Shown here in pieces: positions 1 through 6,188 of a stretch of DNA of 11,126 nucleotides. The position numbers and the translations under genes were made by a program. The stretch's first letter is position 1; each line of letters starts with the position of its first letter. The stretch lies in contig JAJRBK010000179.1 in NCBI GenBank assembly GCA_028679495.1, positions 1-11,126 of the forward strand. The letters are read 5' to 3'. Source of the stretch: Methanobacteriota archaeon (GTDB lineage: Archaea > Halobacteriota > Bog-38 > Methanoflorentales > Methanoflorentaceae). Below the pieces are notes generated by a model. That model searched no databases, was not told where the DNA came from, and saw only the letters and a list, made by a program, of their open reading frames with translations.

Positions 1-100
1 ACGAGGGGGCGGGACTCGGATTAGAATACGACGTGCACCCTGCCGTCAGAACCACCGCTCCTATGAGCACTGCCAACGCTAAGAGCATGAGTTTTTTCAT
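1..100 (-). CDS. Lipoprotein, N-terminal fragment (runs off the left edge)
   Basis: Only the first 33 codons lie in the window. They read as a textbook lipoprotein export signal: two lysines after the initiator Met, a hydrophobic stretch (residues 4-18), then the lipobox LTAGC with the lipidated cysteine at residue 22. A Thr/Ser/Pro/Asn-rich linker follows (TSYSNPSPAPS), as is common for archaeal surface lipoproteins. The start at 98-100 is supported by a strong Shine-Dalgarno, GGAGG (107-111 on the complementary strand), six bases upstream. Known of the family: such proteins are anchored on the outer face of the membrane, and many in methanogens are substrate-binding or PEGA/PKD-type proteins. 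The mature domain is outside the window, so no function can be given. The gene is transcribed in the same direction as the hemerythrin gene upstream but is separated by about 235 bases with its own possible operator, so co-transcription is uncertain. Confidence 0.8.
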   Translation of the reverse strand, partial: MKKLMLLALAVLIGAVVLTAGCTSYSNPSPAPS

Positions 101-106
101 GGTTTG

Positions 107-111
107 CCTCC
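107..111 (-). promoter_or_regulatory. Shine-Dalgarno of the lipoprotein gene
   Basis: GGAGG on the minus strand, six bases before the ATG at 100. It fixes the start of the truncated lipoprotein gene and is one of the best ribosome binding sites in the window. Confidence 0.75.
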
Positions 112-167
112 GTAGCACGCGGCATAGAGGCATGTTTTTCGAATCGTCTTTTTTTTGCACGCTCGTC

Positions 168-174
168 AAAAAAA
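168..174 (-). terminator. Possible U-run terminator after the hemerythrin gene
   Basis: Seven consecutive T on the minus strand lie downstream of the hemerythrin gene and upstream of the lipoprotein gene. Archaeal RNA polymerase can terminate at oligo-U tracts without a hairpin. No stem is seen directly before it, so this is only suggestive. Confidence 0.3.
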
Positions 175-187
175 GTGTTTTCCGAGC

Positions 188-206
188 ATTCGTGATTATG
201 ACGAAT
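188..206. promoter_or_regulatory. Perfect inverted repeat, possible operator upstream of the lipoprotein gene
   Basis: ATTCGT at 188-193 and ACGAAT at 201-206 form perfect 6-bp arms around a 7-base centre. The element lies about 90 bases upstream of the lipoprotein start, in the gap between two minus-strand genes. Its size and symmetry fit a dimeric regulator site. No regulator can be assigned and there is no clear TATA box beside it. Confidence 0.35.
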
Positions 207-297
207 ATCTTACGCTTTTCGACTGTCAGCGGATCTTCTTAGTGAAACAAAGGCTACACAGGCCGTTCGAGCTACGCCTAGGATTTTGTCGGCTTAG

Positions 298-999
298 CTA
301 TGCAACTTCGAGACCGCTCTGAATAGCACTAACCCTACCCAATTCGCGATTTGAGAGCTGTCCACATCTCAGGACTGAGGAGGCGCTCTGCAAGCGTGCG
401 GAACGTCTGCTGCACCTCAGGCGGCGCGTTGCTAGCAAGAGTAAACACAGTGGTGAGTCATCGATGTTGAGCGCGGGAAGAATCATCTCGAAATTATCGA
501 TTGATTCCTCAGGTGACTGGCTAGTTTGAATCGTTGCCCATGCATCGCCAAGCTCATCGTTTGTGTAATATCGCCACAACGCGGCTTGGGCATGCTCTTC
601 TTCTTCGTTGATGTGGTCGAGGTAAAACGCGATGAACCGGTTCAATGCGAGATAGAACTCCAGACCAAGCGCTCCGCGTTTCGTACTCTCGGGTGATTTC
701 GCTTGTATCCCCTCGAGATGGGCAGAAAGGTTTTCTACCAGATGCTTGCCCGTACGATGTTCCTCCTCCAGCCGTTCAGCACCGCCCGGTATGCAGCCGG
801 CTAACATGGGATGGATGGTCGCCTCTTCATGTGCGACGTGCAAGCGCAGATTAGTCATCATAGCGCTCAGCTCGTCGTGGAACTCATCGAGCGCGGCCGT
901 ATCGGCGTAATCGAGCGTTCCCGCCTTCGTGGATAACATGGACAGACGCCGACGCTGACCTTTATGGGGGTGCGTGTATACTGCGAATTGCTCAGCCAT
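298..999 (-). CDS. Hemerythrin HHE cation-binding domain protein (C-terminus frameshifted)
   Basis: Predicted helical-bundle protein binding a non-heme di-iron centre. Known roles in the family are O2 or NO sensing, storage or detoxification, and iron handling; which applies here is unknown. The N-terminus carries the motif THPHKGQRR (residues 9-17). Metal-ligand candidates follow: H54, H57, E58/E59 and H63 in HVAHEE..HP, E80/H81 in EEEHR, and H129 with E132/E133 in LDHINEEE. There is no signal peptide, so it is cytoplasmic. The ORF is 233 residues, but after D180/D181 the sequence turns into an Arg/Ser-rich tail unlike the family. In the -1 frame the expected C-terminus continues (NAPPEVQQTF, then LLSPEMW) and stops at 335-337. 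The original gene thus most likely covered 335-999 and has lost one base near 457-462, either a real mutation or a sequencing error. The start at 999 is chosen because the family normally begins a few residues before the THPHKGQRR motif; no Shine-Dalgarno is seen. Confidence 0.85.
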   Translation of the reverse strand: MAEQFAVYTHPHKGQRRRLSMLSTKAGTLDYADTAALDEFHDELSAMMTNLRLHVAHEEATIHPMLAGCIPGGAERLEEEHRTGKHLVENLSAHLEGIQAKSPESTKRGALGLEFYLALNRFIAFYLDHINEEEEHAQAALWRYYTNDELGDAWATIQTSQSPEESIDNFEMILPALNIDDSPLCLLLLATRRLRCSRRSARLQSASSVLRCGQLSNRELGRVSAIQSGLEVA

Positions 1000-1408
1000 G
1001 CTTGTGGGTAAAGTGCTGCTGCTGATTACCGTTTCCCCGTTTTAGCGCACCTCGCGGTGAAGGGACACGATCTACTGCTCTGGTACAGACAATTCAACCT
1101 GCCGTAGGCACGACTTGTGTTTGCAGCGCTCGTGGGCGTGATGTGGCGGCATGTATACGAAAGCCGAAGAAGGAGAGCGCGTTTGAAGGGCTAGCAAAAG
1201 TAAGTGACCGCAGTCAAACTGCGTGAGATCCAGCCGTGGTCGCGGGACGCGACTGAAAAATGAAAATGGTAGCGCTCAGAGAGTGCTTGAGGCTGTCTAA
1301 GAAAGCGCTTCACACATCGAACGAGAAGGCGCCTTTTTGATGTCCGAGCATTTTAGAGCACACGATTGTATACGTTACAGTTGATCGCCCAGAGAAGATT
1401 CAGTGGGC
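1000..1408. other. Gene-poor region with two tight inverted repeats
   Basis: No convincing gene lies between the hemerythrin start and the tetR stop. Two perfect inverted repeats of identical geometry (6-bp arms, 3-base loop) occur close together: CGCAGT-caa-ACTGCG at 1209-1223 and GTCGCG-gga-CGCGAC at 1239-1253. On the minus strand a U-rich run (complement of 1254-1268) lies about 140 bases downstream of the tetR stop and could end its transcript. A 10-bp palindrome AAGGCGCCTT lies at 1326-1335, followed by a T-run to 1338. Confidence 0.5.
1012..1260 (+). pseudogene. Possible remnant of a membrane-protein gene
   Basis: One reading frame (codons starting at 1012) looks like the tail of a protein but is interrupted by stops at 1105 (TAG), 1192 (TAG) and 1201 (TAA). 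Between the first two stops it reads as a short hydrophobic segment followed by a basic tail (FAALVGVMW, then ESRRRRARLKG), the pattern of a final membrane helix with positive-inside charges. The stretch before the first stop (LLLWYRQFNLP) also looks protein-like. There is no start codon with a ribosome site and no recognised family. It may be chance in GC-rich sequence. Confidence 0.15.
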
Positions 1409-2020
1409 TCAGCGCTCAAGAGAAGTAGCCCTGACGGGCGAAGAGTGCAGCATGCCGAGCGTTCCCGTCCATGCCCGTTCAATATCCTCGTGCTCAATCC
1501 CCAATATATGGCCAATCATCAGCCCGTTAAACATCGCGCTGATCCCTAACGAGAGCGCTCCGATATCAACGTCGTCGCGTATGAGCCCCCGTTCCTTCTG
1601 TTCGTCTAGGAACTCCGCGAGGATCTGAAGGCGACGAGAATAATCCGTAAAAAGGAGGTCGCGCAAGGCACTGTTGCGCGAAGCTTCAGATATAACCTCA
1701 AACGTGAGATTGATGTTATAGGTGTTGTGCGGGTCCATCACGGTATCAAAAAACTTTTGCGTGCACTCGAGGAGCTCCCCCTCTTTGAGCGACTCCTGGA
1801 GTGTCTCTCGCAGGGCGCGCTGTCGGGCGCCCGTTATCTGTGCAAAGAGCTCTTCCTTGCTTTTGAAGTAAAGGTACAGGGCGCCCTTGCTCACGTCGAG
1901 CTTCTGGGCGATAGCCTCCATTGTCGTCTGATCGTATCCTGTTTCGGAGAAGGCCTCTTGTGCCGCTTTCAGGATCCGGTTTCGTGCTTCTTGCTTGTAT
2001 TCAGGGACTATTCGTGCCAT
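1409..2020 (-). CDS. TetR/AcrR family transcriptional regulator
   Basis: One-component DNA-binding repressor of the TetR family: N-terminal helix-turn-helix, C-terminal dimerisation and ligand domain. Counting from the ATG at 2020 (203 residues), the first helix is around residues 8-27 (ARNRILKAAQEAFSETGY). The helix-turn-helix spans about 32-59 and includes the family hallmark DVSKGALYLYFKSKEELF. The rest is helical with an amphipathic end, and length is normal for the family. An in-frame ATG at 2050 would add ten residues. The 2020 start is preferred because family members typically begin MARIVPEYK and because the extension lies between a TATA-like box (2051-2058) and the expected transcript start. 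The gene is divergent from an ABC exporter operon across a 233-bp AT-rich gap. TetR proteins usually repress themselves and the adjacent divergent gene, so it probably senses a substrate of that exporter; this last step is inference. Confidence 0.9.
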   Translation of the reverse strand: MARIVPEYKQEARNRILKAAQEAFSETGYDQTTMEAIAQKLDVSKGALYLYFKSKEELFAQITGARQRALRETLQESLKEGELLECTQKFFDTVMDPHNTYNINLTFEVISEASRNSALRDLLFTDYSRRLQILAEFLDEQKERGLIRDDVDIGALSLGISAMFNGLMIGHILGIEHEDIERAWTGTLGMLHSSPVRATSLER

Positions 2021-2050
2021 GTGATCACGGGATATGTTATTTCCCATCAA

Positions 2051-2058
2051 TTTAAAAG
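2051..2058 (-). promoter_or_regulatory. TATA-like box of the tetR gene
   Basis: CTTTTAAA on the minus strand. With the usual archaeal spacing of about 25 bases, transcription would begin near 2028, giving a leader of under ten bases to the ATG at 2020. A second AT-rich candidate on the same strand (complement of 2086-2093) would give a longer leader and would allow the ATG at 2050. Confidence 0.4.
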
Positions 2059-2187
2059 TGACTTAGAGGTTAATTAACAAAATGGTTATATAGTATAATG
2101 ATATTTAAGAAAGTATCTAGTCAGTCACTATGTAATACAGCCGGTTATAATATTATGCTCAAAAGTCAACGCAGCAACGCGGTTATA
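2057..2187. promoter_or_regulatory. Divergent control region with repeated GGTTATA and palindromes
   Basis: The gap between tetR and the exporter operon is strongly AT-rich compared with its surroundings. It holds three direct copies of GGTTATA (2084-2090, 2143-2149, 2181-2187; the last two share CGGTTATA). It also holds two perfect 10-bp palindromes, GTTAATTAAC (2069-2078) and ATAATATTAT (2147-2156), and an inverted pair AGTGACT (2057-2063) / AGTCACT (2123-2129). These are candidates for the TetR operator and for BRE/TATA elements; which is which cannot be decided by eye. Confidence 0.45.
2143..2156 (+). promoter_or_regulatory. TATA-like promoter of the ABC exporter operon
   Basis: GGTTATAATATTAT is the best archaeal TATA-like element on the plus strand before the ATPase gene. 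A start of transcription near 2175 would leave an untranslated leader of about 80 bases that contains the third GGTTATA copy. The overlap with the palindrome ATAATATTAT would let a bound repressor block TBP. Confidence 0.4.
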
Positions 2188-2253
2188 CCTCGCGCCGCGC
2201 TCTCGAAAAACGTAGCTGACAACGACGCGATCCATGTATCAAAGTGATAAGAC

Positions 2254-3003
2254 ATGTTAATGGTCGAAGCAGAACACGTACAAAAAACCTACCGATCAAA
2301 CGGTTGTTCAGTGGATGCACTTAAGAACGTTAACCTGACGATCGAGAAAGGCGAAATGATCTCGATTATGGGGCCAAGCGGGTGTGGCAAGACGACGCTC
2401 TTGAACTGCCTTTCAGGTCTCGATGACATAACGAGCGGCACCGTCAAGGTCGAGGGCACAGCACTCGAGAGCATGAGCGATCGAGACCGCACACGGCACC
2501 GAGCCCAACGGATGGGCTTCATTTTCCAATCGTTCAACCTCCTCCCCGTGTTATCGGCGGTTGAGAACGTTGAACTTCCCTTGCTCATCAGCGGGGTCGA
2601 TCAGAAAAAGGCCCGCCCACGCGCGCTTGATGCCCTTGAGGCCGTTGGTCTCAGAGAGCGAGCAAGCCACAAACCCTCAGCGCTCTCAGGAGGGCAACAG
2701 CAGCGCGTCACGATAGCACGCGCCCTCATTAATGAGCCAGCGATCGTCTGGGCCGATGAGCCAACGGGTAACCTTGATTCGCAAGGAGCGCGACAGGTCT
2801 TGGATTTGATGCTGCGGCTCAACCGCGAAAACGATCAGACGTTTGTCGTCGTCACGCACGATCCTACGGTGGGCAAGACAGCAAGCCGGATGATTCGCAT
2901 GCAAGACGGCGCTATCGTCTCAGAGGATGCCCTGGCACGTCGAGCTCGTAGGCTAGCGTTGCAAGCCCAGAGTATAAACGCGTACATCAAGCTCAGAGCA
3001 TGA
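2254..3003 (+). CDS. ABC transporter ATP-binding protein, MacB/LolD type
   Basis: Nucleotide-binding subunit that powers the FtsX-type permease encoded next. All ABC motifs are present: Walker A GPSGCGKTT (residues 40-48), Q-loop Q92 in FQSFNLLP, signature LSGGQQQR (144-151), Walker B with catalytic Glu in IVWADEP (164-170), D-loop TGNLD, and H-loop H202 in THD. The FQSFNLLP and ADEPTGNLD wording is typical of the MacB/LolD/FtsE-like branch that partners FtsX permeases. The 249-residue length includes a basic C-terminal extension (about 225-249) beyond the core. The ATG at 2254 is supported by GTGAT five bases upstream, a partial match to the archaeal Shine-Dalgarno; the ATG two codons later is the alternative. 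The stop is 28 bases before the permease ATG, so the two form an operon. The protein is cytoplasmic and membrane-associated. Confidence 0.95.
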   Translation: MLMVEAEHVQKTYRSNGCSVDALKNVNLTIEKGEMISIMGPSGCGKTTLLNCLSGLDDITSGTVKVEGTALESMSDRDRTRHRAQRMGFIFQSFNLLPVLSAVENVELPLLISGVDQKKARPRALDALEAVGLRERASHKPSALSGGQQQRVTIARALINEPAIVWADEPTGNLDSQGARQVLDLMLRLNRENDQTFVVVTHDPTVGKTASRMIRMQDGAIVSEDALARRARRLALQAQSINAYIKLRA

Positions 3004-3020
3004 ACGCGTGCGTCTAACAA

Positions 3021-3030
3021 AAGGAAAGGA
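3021..3030 (+). promoter_or_regulatory. Ribosome binding site deciding the permease start
   Basis: The purine-rich AAGGAAAGGA ends one base before the ATG at 3032, inside what would be coding sequence if the upstream GTG at 3008 were used. It argues for initiation at 3032. Confidence 0.5.
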
Positions 3031-3031
3031 C

Positions 3032-5971
3032 ATGGATTCACTTCTCATCTTATCAATCATCGTTGCGCTCATGCTGGTCACAGTCGCGGGCTTGGCGCTA
3101 CGAAACCGCATTCTCTTCAAGATGGGCGTGCGCAATTTTACCCGCCGCCCGAAAGAGACGGCGGTTGTCATCGCCGGACTTCTCGTGAGCACCGCTATCA
3201 TCTCAGGCTCACTCGTCGCCGGTGATACCATGAACTACATGATCGAAAAGGCGACCTACGACGCGCTGGGGCCGGTCGACGAATCGATCTCGATGTCCGG
3301 GCAGTACTTCGCTACGAGCGTGTCCGATAAACTCGCGGCTGATCAAGCGGTGAGCAGTCTTGTCCACGGGATCGCGCCAGCAATTATCGTTACGGCACCG
3401 TCAGTCGATGATCGGTCGAACGATATCTCAGCGAGCGAGGTGCAGCTGTACGGTACGGACTTCACTGCAGACAAAGCGTTTGGAGACTTCATACTTCTTG
3501 ACGGTACGCACACTGATGCGACTGACCTGCACGCGAATGAAGTCATCATCAACAACAGACTTGCGAAGGATCTAAACGCCCACGTTGGTGATACGCTCGC
3601 CGTAAATTACGGGGTGCCTGGATCGACGTTCAGCACGCATAACGCGACGATCAAATACATCGCGCAGGATACCGGCAAAGCCCAGTTCGGGCTTGCCAAG
3701 AACGTCTTCATGCCGCTCGCTGCTGCCCAATCGATCGTAGGCAAGCCAGGCCAGATTAATCAGATACACATCACCAACACGGGAAGTGCGGACAATGGCG
3801 CCGGGATGTCAGAAAAGGTCATGAGCGCTGTCAATCAGTCGCTCGCCGGATTGCCGTACTCGTTCCAGACCCAAGCCATAAAGCAGGACATGCTGAAGGT
3901 GGCGCAGGACACCGGCTCACAGATGACCCAGATGTTCGTCCTCTTCAGCTCGTTTGCGATCATCGCCGCCGCGCTCCTTATTGTCAGCATGTTTGTCATG
4001 CTTGCCGAGGAGCGAAAGAGCGAGCTAGGAATGGCACGCGCGGTCGGACTTGAGCGGCGGCACCTCACGCAGCTCTTTCTGTTTGAGGGCACGTCGTACG
4101 CCGTGGTCGCAGCTGCACTCGGATCGCTGCTCGGACTAGGGGTGGGGGCAGGCCTTATCTACGGGTTTAACTCCATTATATCAGACAACGCCGAGTACAG
4201 CATAACGCTCGCTCTTCACTACAACTGGTCGAGTCTTGCCCTCGCCTTCTTGTTGGGCGTCACCCTCACCCTCGTCACGATTGCGCTCGCCTCGTGGCGG
4301 ATCAGCAAGTTGAACGTCATCCACGCCATCCGCAACACTAAAGAATTGCGAAGCACAACGGTCACGCGACGCACGCTCCTTGCAGGCGCCCTTCTTGCAG
4401 CAGTAGGGATTTTCACCTACCTCGTCGCGGGCTCTGACGGTATGATCAAAGTGATCGCACCGACGATGGCGATCTTTGGTGTCGGCCTTGTGGCGCGCCG
4501 ATGGGCCTCGCAAGAACGGGTATTTTCACTGGCAAGCGTCGCTCTCATCGCGTACCTTGTTTACCTGAACGTGATCGCGTCGGCCGGTATGGCCTTGGGC
4601 GCCGCTCAGTATATGTTTATGCTAAGCGGCGTCATGATGGTGATCGCGGTGATCCTCGTGATCTTCTTCAACGCACCCACAGTAATTCGGGGGCTCACGG
4701 GGACGCTCGGACGCGTCCGTTCACTCCAGGCGATGCTTAAGTCCGCCGTTGCCTACCCTCTCAACAACCGATTCAGGACGGGCATGACCGTAATGATGTT
4801 TGCGCTGGTCATCTTTGTGATCGTCATGGGCTCAATCTCCTCAGCGACGTTCAAGATCTCTCCGGAGGAGCAGACCGGAGGGTACGACATCTGCGCACAT
4901 TCGGTGGCACCGCTCTCAAATCTAACCGTAGTAACACCGCCTTCAGCCACACTTCACTCATCGATGCCGTCGCAGACACTCCTTACATTGGGTGCACCGT
5001 CTACAGCCCTCAACGTCACACCGTTAGCGGCATCGAAGCTACAGTACTATGACGGGCTCTACGCAACACAAGTGAGCGACATGAAGATCAATGGCCAAGA
5101 TGTCTCCTATCAGGGACCGCCTTTCGATTCCGTGTACGGCTTTGATGCGAATTTCACACAGCACGCACAATATGAGTTCCTGGACGTCGGTCCGGGCACC
5201 TCCACGCAGGACATCTGGAACGCCGCAAATGACCCACACAAAGTCGTCGTTGATTCAAGCTACACCTATGGCAATCAGCAGACGGTCAAAGCAGGGGACA
5301 CCATCACGTTGCCAACCGCTAAAGGAACAGAGACGTTTACCGTCGCAGGAGTGCTCAACGAGTTCTATCTCCACGGCGTCTTCATGAACAAGACTACGAT
5401 GAAGGATCTGTTCCCACGGGTGCAAGGCGACACGTTGTTCATGATGAAGCTCGCACCCGGGGTCGCACCGCTTGACACCACGTATGCGCTAAAACAAGGG
5501 TACAAGGCGTTCGGCGTGGATGCTGCCGTCATCCGCGATGAGGTGCAGCAAATGACCGAACAGAGCCAGGCCTTCATGCAGCTCATCTATGTCTTCCTCG
5601 GCCTCGGCCTTATCGTTGGCATCGCCTCGCTTGGGACAATCACGATGCGCTCGATCTTAGAGCGACGACAACAAATCGGCATGATGCGCGCGATTGGCTT
5701 CCAACGATCGCACGTGACGCGGTCGCTGCTTACCGAAGGATTGTTCACCGCAGCCCTTGGCACGGCTGTCGGGGTGGGAACTGGTGTCGTGCTCACGTAT
5801 GGTATCTACCTGAGCTTCTCACAAAAAGAGAGCTACCAGTTCACGGTGCCGTGGATGCAGCTCGCTACTATACTCGTCGGCGTATTTGTGGCTGCTATCG
5901 TGTGCATTGTCATTCCTGCACGAAACGCCGCAAAGATCCCGCCGGCAGAAGCAGTACGCTACCTTGAGTAA
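3032..5971 (+). CDS. ABC transporter permease with two FtsX domains
   Basis: Membrane subunit of a MacB/Lol-like ABC system; such systems move lipoproteins, peptides or drugs by mechanical coupling rather than through a classic channel. The start is taken at the ATG at 3032 because AAAGGAAAGG lies directly before it; a GTG at 3008 would add eight residues. The protein has 979 residues. Order: a helix at about 3-22, RNFTRRPKE before a second helix (43-64), and a first external domain (65-295). FtsX domain 1 (297-430) contains AEERKSELGMARAVG. Four helices follow (about 445-555), then a helix at 580-600, a second external domain (605-840), and FtsX domain 2 (843-979) with ERRQQIGMMRAIGF, ending in PARNAAKIPPAEAVRYLE. 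Two FtsX units in one chain suggest that it works as a self-contained permease with two copies of the ATPase. The substrate is unknown. It is probably controlled by the divergent TetR protein. Confidence 0.93.
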   Translation: MDSLLILSIIVALMLVTVAGLALRNRILFKMGVRNFTRRPKETAVVIAGLLVSTAIISGSLVAGDTMNYMIEKATYDALGPVDESISMSGQYFATSVSDKLAADQAVSSLVHGIAPAIIVTAPSVDDRSNDISASEVQLYGTDFTADKAFGDFILLDGTHTDATDLHANEVIINNRLAKDLNAHVGDTLAVNYGVPGSTFSTHNATIKYIAQDTGKAQFGLAKNVFMPLAAAQSIVGKPGQINQIHITNTGSADNGAGMSEKVMSAVNQSLAGLPYSFQTQAIKQDMLKVAQDTGSQMTQMFVLFSSFAIIAAALLIVSMFVMLAEERKSELGMARAVGLERRHLTQLFLFEGTSYAVVAAALGSLLGLGVGAGLIYGFNSIISDNAEYSITLALHYNWSSLALAFLLGVTLTLVTIALASWRISKLNVIHAIRNTKELRSTTVTRRTLLAGALLAAVGIFTYLVAGSDGMIKVIAPTMAIFGVGLVARRWASQERVFSLASVALIAYLVYLNVIASAGMALGAAQYMFMLSGVMMVIAVILVIFFNAPTVIRGLTGTLGRVRSLQAMLKSAVAYPLNNRFRTGMTVMMFALVIFVIVMGSISSATFKISPEEQTGGYDICAHSVAPLSNLTVVTPPSATLHSSMPSQTLLTLGAPSTALNVTPLAASKLQYYDGLYATQVSDMKINGQDVSYQGPPFDSVYGFDANFTQHAQYEFLDVGPGTSTQDIWNAANDPHKVVVDSSYTYGNQQTVKAGDTITLPTAKGTETFTVAGVLNEFYLHGVFMNKTTMKDLFPRVQGDTLFMMKLAPGVAPLDTTYALKQGYKAFGVDAAVIRDEVQQMTEQSQAFMQLIYVFLGLGLIVGIASLGTITMRSILERRQQIGMMRAIGFQRSHVTRSLLTEGLFTAALGTAVGVGTGVVLTYGIYLSFSQKESYQFTVPWMQLATILVGVFVAAIVCIVIPARNAAKIPPAEAVRYLE

Positions 5972-5992
5972 GGGAACGGCTAAGAGGAGCGT

Positions 5993-6040
5993 GTATGCCA
6001 AGCGTGGCGACACGCACGGGTTCTCCCATAGATGGCATAC
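5993..6040 (+). ncRNA. Predicted branched RNA structure after the permease stop
   Basis: Arms GTATGCCA (5993-6000) and TGGCATAC (6033-6040) pair perfectly over 8 bp and enclose two further stems. These are GCGTG-GCGA-CACGC (6002-6015, a 5-bp stem with a GNRA-type tetraloop) and GGG-TTCT-CCC (6018-6027). About 16 base pairs are packed in 48 bases, starting 21 bases after the permease stop. It could be a 3'-UTR stability or processing element, part of a small RNA, or a translation-control structure, since the ATG of a possible small ORF lies in the outer arm. No known RNA family is recognised. Confidence 0.35.
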
Positions 6041-6153
6041 GGCCAACCTTTGGAGTGTCGTGCGGGCACCATGCCTTCTTTCACCGTGCACATCGTCGCA
6101 TAGGTGCTCGCATGCTTCATTTCTGCTGCGAGCCGCTCCTTTTTCTTTTATGA
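5995..6153 (+). CDS. Possible 52-residue His/Cys/Arg-rich small protein
   Basis: An ATG at 5995 is preceded by GAGGAG five bases upstream, one of the better Shine-Dalgarno matches here, and opens a 52-codon frame that starts 23 bases after the permease stop. The product is rich in His, Arg and Cys (SCGHHAFFHRAHRR near the middle) and ends in a hydrophobic CCEPLLFLL. It resembles no family I know, and composition alone does not separate it from chance. The last codons coincide with the U-rich terminator-like run, and the ATG lies within a predicted stem; both argue for caution. Confidence 0.22.
   Translation: MPSVATRTGSPIDGIRPTFGVSCGHHAFFHRAHRRIGARMLHFCCEPLLFLL
6138..6150 (+). terminator. U-rich terminator-like run of the exporter operon
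   Basis: CCTTTTTCTTTTA lies about 170 bases after the permease stop. Intrinsic termination in archaea depends mainly on such T-rich tracts, and the next plus-strand gene starts far downstream, so this is the likely end of the operon transcript. Confidence 0.4.
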
Positions 6154-6188
6154 CCTTTGCGCCGGCAACCGAGGAGCCTTAACAACGA

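Noticed and set aside
33..242. 69-codon plus-strand ORF at the left edge
   Set aside because: It lies opposite the lipoprotein signal sequence and its ribosome site on the minus strand; the product has no protein-like features.
450..470. Programmed frameshift in the hemerythrin gene
   Set aside because: No slippery heptamer or downstream stimulatory structure is evident; a lost base is simpler.
1239..1260. Hairpin GTCGCG-gga-CGCGAC as a plus-strand terminator
   Set aside because: It is followed by A-rich, not T-rich, sequence, and no plus-strand gene precedes it.
4181..4513. 110-codon minus-strand ORF inside the permease gene
   Set aside because: It is an antisense shadow of a gene with clear FtsX domains; Arg/Cys-rich composition typical of complementary frames.
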